Source: Phallusia fumigata
Lineage: Eukaryota > Chordata > Ascidiacea > Phlebobranchia > Ascidiidae
Direction of reading: 5' to 3'
DNA length: 64,000 nucleotides
Assembly: GCA_008931825.1 (NCBI GenBank)
Contig: QXVZ01032888.1
Span: 1 to 64,000 of the forward strand
The notes beneath the pieces are model-generated. The model was not told the origin of the DNA and did no database searches. It worked only from the letters and a program-made list of their open reading frames with translations. Below, in pieces: positions 12,201 through 22,799 of the stretch (its first letter is position 1; each line of letters starts with the position of its first letter). The position numbers and the translations under genes are program-made.

Positions 12201-15200
12201 TGCGCCCGAGGTTGGAGCTCAGTGCCGATGCCGAAGTGGTTTCTATGGTGACGGGTGCGATATTTACTATTTACATAATGTTTATTTGCAACGCTTGATT
12301 AAAGAGATGTGTAAGACTAGACCAGGAGAATGTAAAAAGATATGTAGTTATACGTTCATAGAACCTTTAAACGTAAATTGCGTTCTAGAAAGTCACTTTT
12401 TGCAAGTTGAACATTATTTCATCTAAAGTTACACGGCTATAGCCCTACACTTCTTCTCGCAAAAATCCTTTCGTTCGTGCCGTTAATTGAGTTGTTGTGC
12501 AAAAATAAACAAAGTAACCAACCGACTATACTAACGTATAGGGGGAAAGCGGGGTAAAATGGACCACTTAAGCGGGAACGGCTGTGACGTCGTAACCAAC
12601 AGGAATATTTAAACCAAACTTGCACAACATCTAGTTCGATCCATCTACTACACAAAACAGCAAAAAAATTTAAAAAAATAATTGCGGGAAGTTAGAAAAT
12701 TTTCAAAACCCCAAGGGTCCTCTTTTTCCTATTTTGCCCTATGGGTTGGGTAAAACGAGGTCATGACATTTTGGCCAGGAAATTGGAATATCGAGAAGAA
12801 ACAAATGTCACAATACCAACGAAGGTTTTATTGTTTGCATTTAGGCAAAACGTTAAGCTTTGACACAACAAATGCAAACCAAGCGAACAAGCAAAGCCAC
12901 GAATATACCCCTTTACTTGCATATATCACAAACATAGCGAATGCATCTTCCCTTCTCTTCCACCCCTGCACATGAGCAGTGTGCCCACTTGTGGCATGAA
13001 CAGCAACAAATCTATACCTCTGTTGAAGTGGAATACTTTGTTTAATGACTGTCCTTTGCGAAATAATGCCACCCGCCTTTCAATTGTGCTTTTTGGAATC
13101 AAAAATCTGTCTGATGCTTCCTTATATGTCATTTGCTTGCTTACCACCTCCACCACAGCTGTTTTCATAGCCTCTGGAGACCAATTTTGCCTCTTTGTTT
13201 TTCTTACATAAGTTCTAACCATGTTGACTGCCTAATAGAAACAAACACTCAATAATAAACATGTAATATAAGACTTACTTCACAGTATTGCTCATTGCTC
13301 ATCTAAAATACAACTTAAAAATCTCTACATAATTTTTGGGCCTGAACTGTTGTGCAAGACCTGGATTTATTATTATTGGACCTACAAACATGAATTTAAA
13401 GCATTACATTGCTAGACTGGGGTAAAATGAAGTAGGGTTCTTTGATTTGCCCCACACTATTCTTGAAACAAGAAAGTCCTCATAAAAAATGCTAAATGAA
13501 TAAAACTAAAAGTTTCTTTCACAATTGCTAAATATCAACACTAACCTAACACCAATAAAGACTTCGAAATTTAATAACCTATGTAACCTATGAAAAACAA
13601 ACTCATATCCAACCACATTTTTTTAGCAAATACGTCATTTTTTAACTTTTTGCTCTCAACATTACAAAAGCGCGCCAAAATGAAAACCGTTCGTTGACAA
13701 GATAGATATCCAAGATGGCTACCTAGGCACAAATTTGGCGCATGGTGGCCCAAGTAGGTGGCCTAAAAAAGGCCAACTTCATTTTACCTCACCACTTGGT
13801 TTTACCCCGCTCTCCCCTACCTGGCCTTAAGCCATTAAAAACTACATGTCCTACAACTTGAACAGTTCAGCCATTCTCCTTTCCATATATCTTGACCTGC
13901 CAAATATCCTGCTTTTTAGCATTGCTGGTCAGGGCGGATGCAACTCAATCACCAATCTGGCTCTGGCGATTTCCCTTCCTATCGCGGTTTTGATTCTCAT
14001 CATAATCGCCATTGTTGCGTGGAAAGTTCGAGAACGTCGGATTCGTGAGAAGGTTTTGACTTGGGAGCAGTTTGTCACCAGCAAAGCCTTGCTCGCCAAC
14101 AAGGAGTTCAGCACGGAAGAGATCGGGGTAAATACAATTTATTATCTTTAACATAAAACCACTGGACGAATGGGAGGTGTGTGTGAAAAGTTAAGGAAGT
14201 GTAAAAGCGGCACAGCAAGTGCATAGGACCGAGGCATTTCTATATTTACGACGTCGCTTTCAATTTGGACCAGTTAGCACAAGTGCCATTAAGGAGCATA
14301 CAGGAATTACGCTGAAACAATTGTTTAACATAGCTCTTTCAAAAACTTTTGCAATTAAAGATGTCGCCCTACCTATACGTTTTGGATCAGGGTCTTTGTG
14401 CGTTTGGAAACACATTGTGCGTTTGCGGCGTCTCTGTAGGTTCGAAATTATCGATAGTGTTGTTTTTAACCCATTTTTTCACGTTCTTTTCTGGAAAGTT
14501 CTCAAGTTGTGACGTAAAATTATGCAACATCGTTATAAGATAAACACATAATCCCATTATACGGACCCACACCAAGGCACAGGGCAAAATAGCCTAAATT
14601 GGGCACTGAAAAATAAAAGCTTTTGGCGTTGCATTACATTTGGAAAATATTTACAAATAGGAGGAAAACTATGTTTCCATGTTCGGCGACGAATGGGAGT
14701 TGGACAGAAACAATCTGGAAGTTGGTGAAGTGATTGGAAGAGGAAATTACGGGATCGTCTACAAGGGATGTCTGAAATCAGTCGATGTTGCAATCAAAAC
14801 AATCCAAGGTAAAATGAAGCTGTGTTTGCGGTTGACGTTTAATTCGTGGGTTGCCACTTGTACCTTGAGATGCACAATATAGAATTTTAAATCCTAAAGT
14901 TTTCGAATCTGAAAGAGTTTTTTACGTAAGTTTTGAAAATTAACCTTCTTTGCGGTAACCTTTTTCTCCTAAAACGAGACGTTCTGTGTAGTATATAAAT
15001 ACATTGCATTGCAAACAGAGTTGGATCAATTACAAATTGTAATTGAGCTGAATGTAATTAATTACTACTTTTGGTGTAATTGTAATTGTAATTGTAATTC
15101 AAACATTTTGAGTTTGTGTAATTGTGATTGCAATTTACAATTTTACCTAATTACTTCTCAAATTACTTTTATGCAAGATATCTTTGCCACAGATTTTATG

Positions 15201-18200
15201 CAGCATTCGGGAAGCATGGCTATACATTTTAGAAATATCGACTTGATTGTTCTGTCGTTGTGTAAAAAACAATTACTTAAAATCGAAAATTTTGTGACAT
15301 GTAATTGTAATTTCAGAGTAATTGTAATTATAATGTGATTCAAAAATTTGTCAGAATAATTGTAATTGTAATTGTAATTTGACTAAAATCATGTAACTGA
15401 TCCAACTCTGATTGCAAACGTTTCAACAATCGCTGTTGTCATCATCAGTGCAAACGATCGTCAAACGATTTGCATCACAATGTATTTACTACTGTACAAA
15501 CAAGCTCTCTAGCAGTCAGTCACGTTTTCATTAAGCTAATTTTCAAGTACGTATCATGATCACAAGTGCAACAACAGCATCCCATGTGTGTTTGTTTTGC
15601 TTCGAAGACGGAATGCGCCAGGAGGAAAGGCTGAACGACTTTCTGCACGAGATCAACTTCATGCTGAACGTGGGGAAGCACCGTCACGTGATCAGCGTCC
15701 TAGGCTGCTGCTCCACACAGAAACCGGTACTGCTCATCACCGAGTTTCTGAAGTACGGAGACTTGAAACATTTCCTGCATGGCGTGCGAGACGTAAGAAT
15801 TCTTGTAACTTGTTAGCTTGCATGTGATATCTCATTTTATTCGGGTATCTTTTACTGGTTTCTTTGTTTTGGAGTCCTGGTCAGTGTTTATGTGATTTAC
15901 CAGTTCAGCAGCCGGCATAAATTAGCAACTGGAGTTTGTAGGTTTTTCTTTTGCTGACTCTGTGTAAATGCGATTTCAGATTTCGGGGCAAGTCAACCAA
16001 AAACCCTTCTTATGTGGTCATGCAAATGTGCCTAATATTATTTTTAAACAATAATGAAAAAGGTTCGATTTACCAGCAGATGATAGTATTGTGAATATTT
16101 AACTATTTGTCGGCTAGAAGAAAAACATTTTAACCATAAATGATTGACCGGTACGATTACCTTGTGTCTGGAAATCACTGCATTAGCATTTGTTGAAAAA
16201 AATTGTACCGCATACTACCGACAACAAAAACCGTTTTGTCTCGTTTTGACTCGTTTGACGTGTTTTCTTCGTGACAAACTTGACCTGGCTTATGTCTTTA
16301 TCAAGGCTAAGTATCTGGTCAAATCTACTAAGCGCCCAGGCAACAAGGCACCAAATACACCTAGTCGTTGTAAGTCATAATCTTTGCACCCCTGCAATGT
16401 TTGCAGCCCCTCAAGTACAAGGCCGACCCCACCTATCACGTGACACTGAAGACGCTAACGGAGATGGCGTGCCAGGTTGCCATGGGGATGGACTTCCTCA
16501 CCAAACAGCGGATTATCCACGGCGATCTCGCTGCCAGAAACATTCTCGTGGGCGAGGGGAGAGTTTGTAAGATCGCCGACTTTGGGCTTGCCAACGACGT
16601 GTACAGGTTCGTAGCCCCTATTTCAGCAAGACTTTCATTACTTCTGTCCGACTGTGATACGGTATAACGTCTCTTGTTGACCTGGCGCACCATGATTCAA
16701 ATATGAGTGTGTCGTTATCGTTGGCCTGCATGAAAGCTTCAGGGCAGATCCCAGTAATGAACATATGCACAAGCATTTCATTTTCAGCTAAATGGCCAAT
16801 CTAGTGATCCCTAGCAGAAGCTGACATGTGCAGTAGCAGCATTGTCGGTGATTCGACCCTCGGCAGGCTAAGTTACCTGATTCGACTCTGAGTCTGCGCA
16901 GCTCCGTTGAGAGCCCCAGCCCGAGTAGGCACCTCTAGCACATGTGTACTATGACGCATATATAATTCTACCGTTATCGTTGGCCTGCATGAAAGCTTCA
17001 GGGCAGAGGCTTGTGTCAAATAGTAGCAAGCATTTCGTTCACATTTAAATTCTATCCATCTAATACAAAGGACTGAAACATCTCACTAAGCTTTTAGGGG
17101 TTTGCTCTCTCCTAAAAATTTTAGTAGATTTTCCGCTACCTCGAAAAATACTAACACTAAACTATTAAAATAAATAACTATTTTGACACGAAAATAAACT
17201 GGCCGGGATCCGGACTTACACCAGGAATTTCTGTTTCTAAAACTAAAACTTTAATCTCTCATGATATACTTGTGATAAATGTTTCCGGGATTCGACACTT
17301 CAAAAAGCTCAAAAATGTCAATAATCTTCAAAATCACCACCGCACTTTAGTTATTGCTTGTAAAAGTTGCGTTTTAAAGCTTTAACCGTTTTGTAAATGA
17401 AACTTCTAATTACTTAGGAACCATTGCTTATGACGATTCCTGTTTACAGATAAGCTTGATCTTGCGAACTCTGTTGAAACTAAAGTAATGTACTGAAGCT
17501 TCGGTTCGCCGAGTTTATTCGGCCGATTCGAACATTTTGACGAAGATTCAGTTTCGGCCGAAAAATTTGTTTCGATTCGGCCAAAAGCCATACTTTTACG
17601 CACATAAAAAATATTGTGCTGGAACACCAGCAGTAGTGTCCGGGCCTTGTTGATAATTGTCAATGCTGCCGAATATTCGGTTTCGGTCCGAAGCTAATTT
17701 AGGCGATCAGTTGCATCACTAGTTTGTGAAATGCTCCCCTGTCCCGTCGTAATACAGAATGTTTAAGACGATTTCGGTTTTGCAGATACGGCTTGGTAAA
17801 ATCCCATGCAGAGAAATCGGTCCCTTACAAGTGGATCAGCCCTGAGAGAATGAAGCCAGGAAAGTTTCCAATCACCACTAAGAGCGATGTGTAGGTTCAC
17901 TTTGCCTGTTTTATTCTGTCTTTTAGGAACTTCAGGATTGGTTGCTTTCATAGTAGGCTGCTTGTTTGTTTGTTTTATTTTTACCTCCGTGGAAGTTCAA
18001 GACCAGTGTTTCTCAACCTTTTTTTCTTTCACACATGGCAAGCTTCACTCATTTTAAGCTTGGTTTTACACAAACACGCGTTCTTTAGAACGGCGTTTTA
18101 TTCTGATATGCACTGTGGGAACTTGCCATTGAAGGCATTCGACCAGTTTCTTAATTCTTGTGCATGGTGATTGTGATCCAAACAGTTTTATCTAGCTCTA

Positions 18201-20643
18201 TGGCCCATTTGCAAACTGCATGGCCCCCTGGTTGAGAAACACTGTTTTGACTGATTGAAACTGCGGGGTTGATCTGGGCTGGTGCAATGACGTGCAAGTT
18301 CCTTGCTTGTGGAGATGCAAGATCCGGGACAAAGTTAGAACCAACAACCTTGAGATCAACCCACTGAGTCAGAGCAATACGCCACACAAATGTCTGACTA
18401 AATTTTTTTCACAGTCGAAGTCGAATAGTTTTAGTTTGGTGCAACCCTTAGAGTTCTCAGACTAGAAAAGCGTTTTATGTCTTTTGTCACGGTTGGTGTT
18501 TATTTACAGCCCCAAACACCCATGGGTAATTAGTTACATCTTTAGTTACATGTTATGATTTTATACACCATTTTTGGATACAACAAAGCCTCGATTTCAA
18601 TTTTGGAAACGATTCCGAATATATTTTTCGCTGTCAATTTTGGGTACATTATGACATCCCGCAGAATGCAATAAACTGAACTGTTTAGTGAAAGACTAAC
18701 TGTTCTTTAATTCTCCAGTTGGTCATTTGGAAATCTCATGTACGAGATGGTTACGCTTGGCTGCGCACCGCACTACGACGTTCCAGATGAGTTGCTCTAC
18801 GACAAATTGCAGAAGGGATATCGGATGAGACAACCAGAGTCGTGCGGAAATGAAATGTAAAATTTTTGTTTTGAGATAGCTGGCGTCGCAAAGCTAAAGG
18901 CCATAGCAACCGACGTTTGGTAAACACTTTTGTGTAAGGTTTGGCAAAAGAGGTGTATAATAATTGGTCAGGAGATAAACGTCAAAAAAGTTTAAATTAG
19001 AAGATACACATCTATACCTGTGTGTAAAACTATTGTCTATGTTTCGACAAACGCTACCTAACACCCAAGTACTGGCATGTACCTTCTTATCGAGACTATT
19101 CAACACCGTAAAATGTGTACCCTAATCCAAAAATACGTATTCCTTCGGTTGCTGGGACAACACCTATAAACGCGTCATGTTTATAATCCAGTGTCGAGAT
19201 ACCTGCCTCATTTTCCGTCGGAGCATTTTTTATTTGATTTTTTTCCCGATTTTGTAGGTTTTTAGGATTTTCAGAGTTTTTTCTATTTTTGTGGGGTTGC
19301 AGCAATGGCCCATAATTTGACAGGATTTACCGAGACAGGATTAGAAGCCACAACCTTGCGAGCATAAGACGCTAAGTCATCGGCCGTTTGGGCAAAACTA
19401 ACAACAATAAGCTGACATTCTGTCGTGAAAAGATCTTTTTATCTTTTTAAATTGACAGAGGCCATGTGAGATATAAACTAAATTGATTTACATCCTAAAT
19501 GCCTTCGAAAGTCCAACAAATTTAGAATCTAACATTTAATTGCGTTTAGCTTTAAAAACCTAAGACTACATGCCCCGCTAACTAAACGCAACCCTAATTG
19601 TAACGGTGGTGACAGAACCTCACTATTGTAGAGAAATCGCGATGATGGCGGACGAAAAATGCGTGAACACTTATGCAAGTAGTTTGATCAAACGTTTTGA
19701 ACGGCTATAACTGACGCCAACCAACGTTACATATGCCTAAAAAAAACCAATGTTTTGCCTGGATTTGAACTAACATCGTTGAACCCTGAGGGCGGAAATC
19801 TTGCGTGCAGAGCAGGGATGGTTTGAAACCTCAGCAGTCGAAGTAAAACGTCATACTTTCTTCATTCCCATTAAGGCGCATCTCCTATGGCGCCGTTTCT
19901 TTTGTGTGGCGCCCACGCATGGCGCCCGGTGAAAATCGTGCGGAAAAAGACGCAATTTTGCCAGCAGGTCGCTCAGGTCACTAATCTTGTGGTGTTTTTG
20001 TCAAGGGAATTCCCACCACTTATATTTACTGTAATCGTCGCGGTTTTGCGTCCAAAATAACATTTGTTTGGCACTAAACATGCCCTGTTAGAGCGCACCT
20101 GACTTAGTGTGGGAATTCGTTGGTAGTTTTTTGCTATTGTGAACCAGTTTGGTAAGTTTGGGTCAAGGATATATATGCCTAACATCAAGTTTTTCTTTGT
20201 TTTATTTCAAAAAATCTGATTTTGTTATGAAGGTACTTGATAATGGGAAAGTGTTGGAAGTGGAGGATTTGGTCGCGACCTTCATTCGCTCAGCTCACGA
20301 AAATGCTCAGTACTGCCACCGCGCGATCAGAAAATGGCGTCGTTTTGTCAGAAGCCGACAATCATATTTACGAAGTGAGTGGCCTACATATTTAAAGCTA
20401 CTGGTTGCTGCACTTCTAACTACATAAAGCAGTTCATGTAATTTCTTTGTACTAAAAGTATCACTTCATTTAAATTGTAAAAGCAAAAACAATAATTGGT
20501 AACGTTAAGGCGTCTTTTTGTAGAAACCATCTTTATAAAGTTTCACCATTTTTTGGAATTTAAAATATGGTTTAAAAAAAAACGTTTTTTCTTTGCAGAA
20601 TCCAACAATCCTTCCTGATGAAATCATAAACAGCCAACTGTAA
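6271..20643 (+). CDS. Receptor tyrosine kinase with two EGF-like modules, non-RD (HGD) catalytic loop
   Basis: Eighteen exons: 6271-6349, 7047-7163, 7284-7362, 7765-7954, 8725-8795, 9605-9720, 10484-10662, 11105-11306, 11615-11740, 12119-12254, 13920-14127, 14661-14808, 15608-15792, 16407-16606, 17786-17890, 18719-18856, 20233-20374, 20599-20643. They sum to 2466 nt, 821 residues. Signal peptide 1-23; a large N-glycosylation-rich ectodomain I do not recognise (27-344); two cysteine-rich EGF-like exons (345-386, 387-431); transmembrane helix about 445-466; kinase about 520-790. Kinase marks: GRGNYG 527-532, VAIK Lys547, helix-C Glu565, HGDLAARN 650-657, DFG 670-672, KWISPE, WSFG, CW...RPSF. 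The tail is short and ends [22 protein letters not shown] before the kinase and AARN in the loop mark a receptor-type tyrosine kinase, but I cannot place it in a named vertebrate subfamily. HRD arginine is Gly651. Confidence 0.88.
6674..6968. mobile_element. hAT-like MITE in kinase intron 1
   Basis: Left end cagctcttctcaaacg and right end ttcgagaaccacttg are imperfect inverted termini of the CAGTGGTTCTCAAAC type seen in hAT/Charlie-like MITEs. Internal ctcgcggtccact and gggaccgcggaccc are also inverted. No clear target-site duplication, so boundaries are approximate. Confidence 0.45.
12541..13817 (-). mobile_element. pogo-like (Tc1/mariner) DNA transposon remnant in kinase intron 10
   Basis: Termini are inverted: left gggggaaagcggggtaaaat, right complement ggggagagcggggtaaaacc. 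A TA dinucleotide lies on each side (12539-12540 and 13818-13819), as expected for Tc1/mariner/pogo insertion. The 1.28-kb body encodes only the N-terminal DNA-binding part of a transposase on the minus strand; I saw no DDE catalytic domain. It is therefore a non-autonomous, internally deleted copy. It lies between the second EGF exon and the transmembrane exon of the kinase. Confidence 0.75.
12926..13222 (-). pseudogene. Transposase N-terminal Pipsqueak/pogo-type HTH fragment
   Basis: ATG at 13222 opens a 98-codon frame. Residues about 1-55 read as a Psq/CENP-B-like helix-turn-helix: basic start [15 protein letters not shown], then [29 protein letters not shown]. This is the usual N-terminus of pogo/Tigger-like transposases, which run to about 500 residues. 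The frame stops after 98 codons and its second half has no family resemblance, so only the DNA-binding domain remains. It is not a plausible host gene unless transcript evidence shows otherwise. Confidence 0.6.
14986..15510. mobile_element. Palindromic MITE (family D) interrupted by a hAT MITE
   Basis: Outer arms are inverted copies: left gtagtatataaatacattgc, right complement roughly gtagtaaatacattgtgatg. The centre carries gctgttgtcatcatcag. Related copies lie at 44150-44235 and 49770-49845. The element at 15016-15410 sits inside its left arm. Confidence 0.6.
15016..15410. mobile_element. hAT-type MITE with perfect 8-bp target duplication
   Basis: Begins cagagttggatca and ends with its inverted form tgatccaactctg. 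Flanked by identical attgcaaa at 15008-15015 and 15411-15418, an 8-bp duplication typical of hAT elements. The inside is built largely of repeated taattg units (about 15060-15125 and 15300-15380), so the single strand could fold. No coding capacity. It lies in kinase intron 12. Confidence 0.8.
16650..17055 (+). repeat. SINE family B fragments, two direct copies
   Basis: cggtataacg followed by tct/cct cttg and acctggcg matches the element at 53640-53990 and 48842-49015. A further 32-base block with ttggcctgcatgaaagcttc occurs twice, at about 16713-16750 and 16970-17010, in direct orientation. It lies in kinase intron 14, just after the activation-loop exon. Confidence 0.55.
18004..18244. mobile_element. 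hAT-like MITE in kinase intron 15
   Basis: Left terminus cagtgtttctcaacc is matched by its exact inverted form ggttgagaaacactg at the right. About 240 bp, no coding capacity. I could not find a convincing 8-bp target duplication, so it may be old. Confidence 0.65.
19000..19100. repeat. Foldback MITE family C, diverged copy
   Basis: Holds tctatgtttcgacaaacgct between arms related to aagatacaagccagtactt. The same arms occur at 37379-37516 and 51855-52012. Confidence 0.5.
19145..19390 (-). mobile_element. tRNA-derived SINE, family A
   Basis: Minus-orientation copy: the tRNA-like B-box region reads gattagaagccacaaccttg on the plus strand, followed by cgagcataagacgctaa; the 3' side is cctgcctcatttt, as in other copies. 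Located in kinase intron 16. Confidence 0.6.
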
Positions 20644-21079
20644 CTAACAAGGCAAACTTTATAAAACCTCTTTGTAGCTGAACCAGCACTTAGTCCCTTT
20701 GGGGAGAGCACAAGCTTCTATGTGTTGCCTACTGACCTTCTTTTTCTTCCCATAACTTGATCGTTTTATCACGAGGAAAGCTACTTGTTTATTTGGGTTA
20801 TTGTTTGGTTAATAGTGTGTGATCGATGCTGTTGTAAAATTTGGTTTGTACCCCGTTCTGCTTTTTCTCGTTGCGACACTCCTATGTATTTTAATTCTAC
20901 CTCTGAAAAAACCGTTGAATTTTGGTGAAACAGCAATCTGTAAATACTTTAATCACAATACAATAAACTTGACTGCAAGATTTCCATCGGGATGTTTTTT
21001 TAATAAATGATAATGTAGTTCGTTGAAATGAAAATAAAAAGCGCTGATTGCTTTCAGAAAACTTCTATAACAAGATCGT
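20644..21079. other. Convergent 3' flank of kinase and mini-IQANK1 genes
   Basis: Only 436 bases separate the two stop codons. A polyadenylation signal AATAAA for the kinase transcript is at 20962-20967, about 320 bases after its stop. No gene is seen here; the two 3' UTRs probably abut or overlap. Confidence 0.6.
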
Positions 21080-22799
21080 CTAATTGTCAACACTAATGAC
21101 GTAAGTTTGTTGGGCAAGAGCTGGCGGAGGTTGCTGCTTACCAAGGATGATAAAACCAAAGTCAGCAACTCTGAAGTGATCGAAGTTGTTTGGCTGATAA
21201 TCCGCGGCGTCAGAGTCTTTGACTAGAGTCATGTACCTTGATCACAAAAATCGTGGTGTGGTGGATTTGTGAAAACAATGGACGTGTAATTGATAGTGAA
21301 TAGAATTACAGTACGCGGGCGTGCAAAAGGCGTGATTCAGAGTCGGCCCTGCAAGCATTTCTATATTCAACAAAGGGAGTAGGCTAAAAATGTACCCATA
21401 TTTTGGACCATGGGCGTAGGCCAGAGGAATGGAGGGAAAAAGTGGGAAAATCGCTCCTACTTGCGGGGAATTTTTTTGGGTGTTTGCATAACAAGTGGAC
21501 ACAAACGTCAAAAATAAGCATTGCGGTGAAATAAACCAACTGTGTCAGCTTCTATTAGTTTCTTATTTCTATGAGGTCTAGTAACTTTTACAAAAACTGA
21601 CAGGAAATTTTTGTCGGCTTTCCGAGAAATTTGCTTTATTTCAAGGTTACTCAAAAACATTTTTGGCTGGCTATAGAACTTACTTTTCATTTTTGAGGAT
21701 CTCTTTGCTCATTAGGTCGCTCATGAGGTTTGGTTGGATTTTGTTAAAAATATCAGTCAATAAGTTGAACATATCGGTGTCCATCATGTCAATCACTAAA
21801 GGCTTTCCAAATCTGGAAAAAGTTGGAAAGTCAGTGCTTTAAATTCTTACTTTTGCGTAGAAAGTCTTTTTACACAAAGGTATTATAACTGTACGAAAAT
21901 AAAAAAAACAGCTGTAGATGCAACAAGTAGACCAAATATCTGTTCTGTATTTATAGCACAAAACACAACCGTTGCCTATACTACAAAATGTTTTTTTTTA
22001 GACCCCCTCGCTATTGGCCCCTTACATGGGCATTTTGTAAAAGTGGCTACTTAAAAGACGATCAGCCGAGAAATGACGACATTTTGGGAGAAAAGTTGGC
22101 CAAATTGGTGGTGGCTATGAACAAGGAATTCATGTGGCTAAAAAGAACGTACCAAGTCCCATTCAGTGCATTACCTGCAGGATTTAACTTGTTAGGTACT
22201 TTTTATTTCCTGGCCAAAATGTTGTTAGCTGGAGATTATACGCGAAAACAATTAACCCTTCCAGTACCTTATAGATCCAATGAGCGCTGTTCGCAGCCTT
22301 TCGGTTTCCATTTCCTGGGAGTTGAGCGTGCTGAGGCAATTAGCGTTTCTGTATCTCAGAAACACAGCAACCCTTTCTGATGGATCAACGACATAGGGCC
22401 ACCTTCCAGATTCGCGCAGTTTTGCGCTTGTTCCATCCAGCAATATTTTGCTAACATCCCCAAGAGCACATGATTCTCCCAGCAACTCAGGTGTGGCTTT
22501 TTGGTCGGCTGTAATGGATATAAGTAGCAGCACTGGTTATTCTGTAATCCATATCAGAGAGTGTGGTAGTAGCTATAGTTTAAGAAGAGTACACAAAAAA
22601 ATCACCGAAACCTCGCTGGTACAGCAATGTTTAACTGAACGTTTTGAATGCCTATAAACAACTACATTAAATACTGGATTGGGAAATCAGTTCCATACAT
22701 AAATTGCAAGTTACCTGCGACTGATGTTTTTACTGCTGGTGTCTTGGTTGCTCCTGATTTTCCAGCTGCTGGCTTTGCTGTTTTCTTCTTGGGCGGCAT
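21080..22799 (-). CDS. IQANK1-like mini-paralogue: first exon plus dynein AAA5-like module
   Basis: Four exons on the minus strand: 22799-22715, 22508-22268, 21812-21684, 21236-21080; 612 nt, 203 residues, stop TAG. It starts MPPKKKTAKPAAGK, like the start MPPKKPPVKPTQ of the downstream IQANK1 gene. The rest matches IQANK1's C-terminal exons one for one: ESGRWPYVVDPSERVAVFL aligns with [34 protein letters not shown] with FGKPLVLDMLEVDMF, and YMTLVK with YMKLVK. Intron phases 1, 2, 2 are the same. IQ motif, ankyrin repeats and coiled coil are absent, and no exon for them is seen in its introns. Most likely a tandem duplicate that lost its middle. Function unknown. All splice sites are canonical and the frame is intact, so I read it as a live gene. 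Confidence 0.72.

Noticed and set aside
20149-20427. 92-codon frame over the kinase subdomain XI exon
   Set aside because: The exon makes sense only in another frame (CW...RPSF), set by the phase of the preceding exon.
21988-22380. 130-codon plus-strand frame
   Set aside because: Its right half is antisense to exon 2 of the mini-IQANK1 gene, which has matching paralogous exons and splice sites; the rest has no resemblance to a known family.
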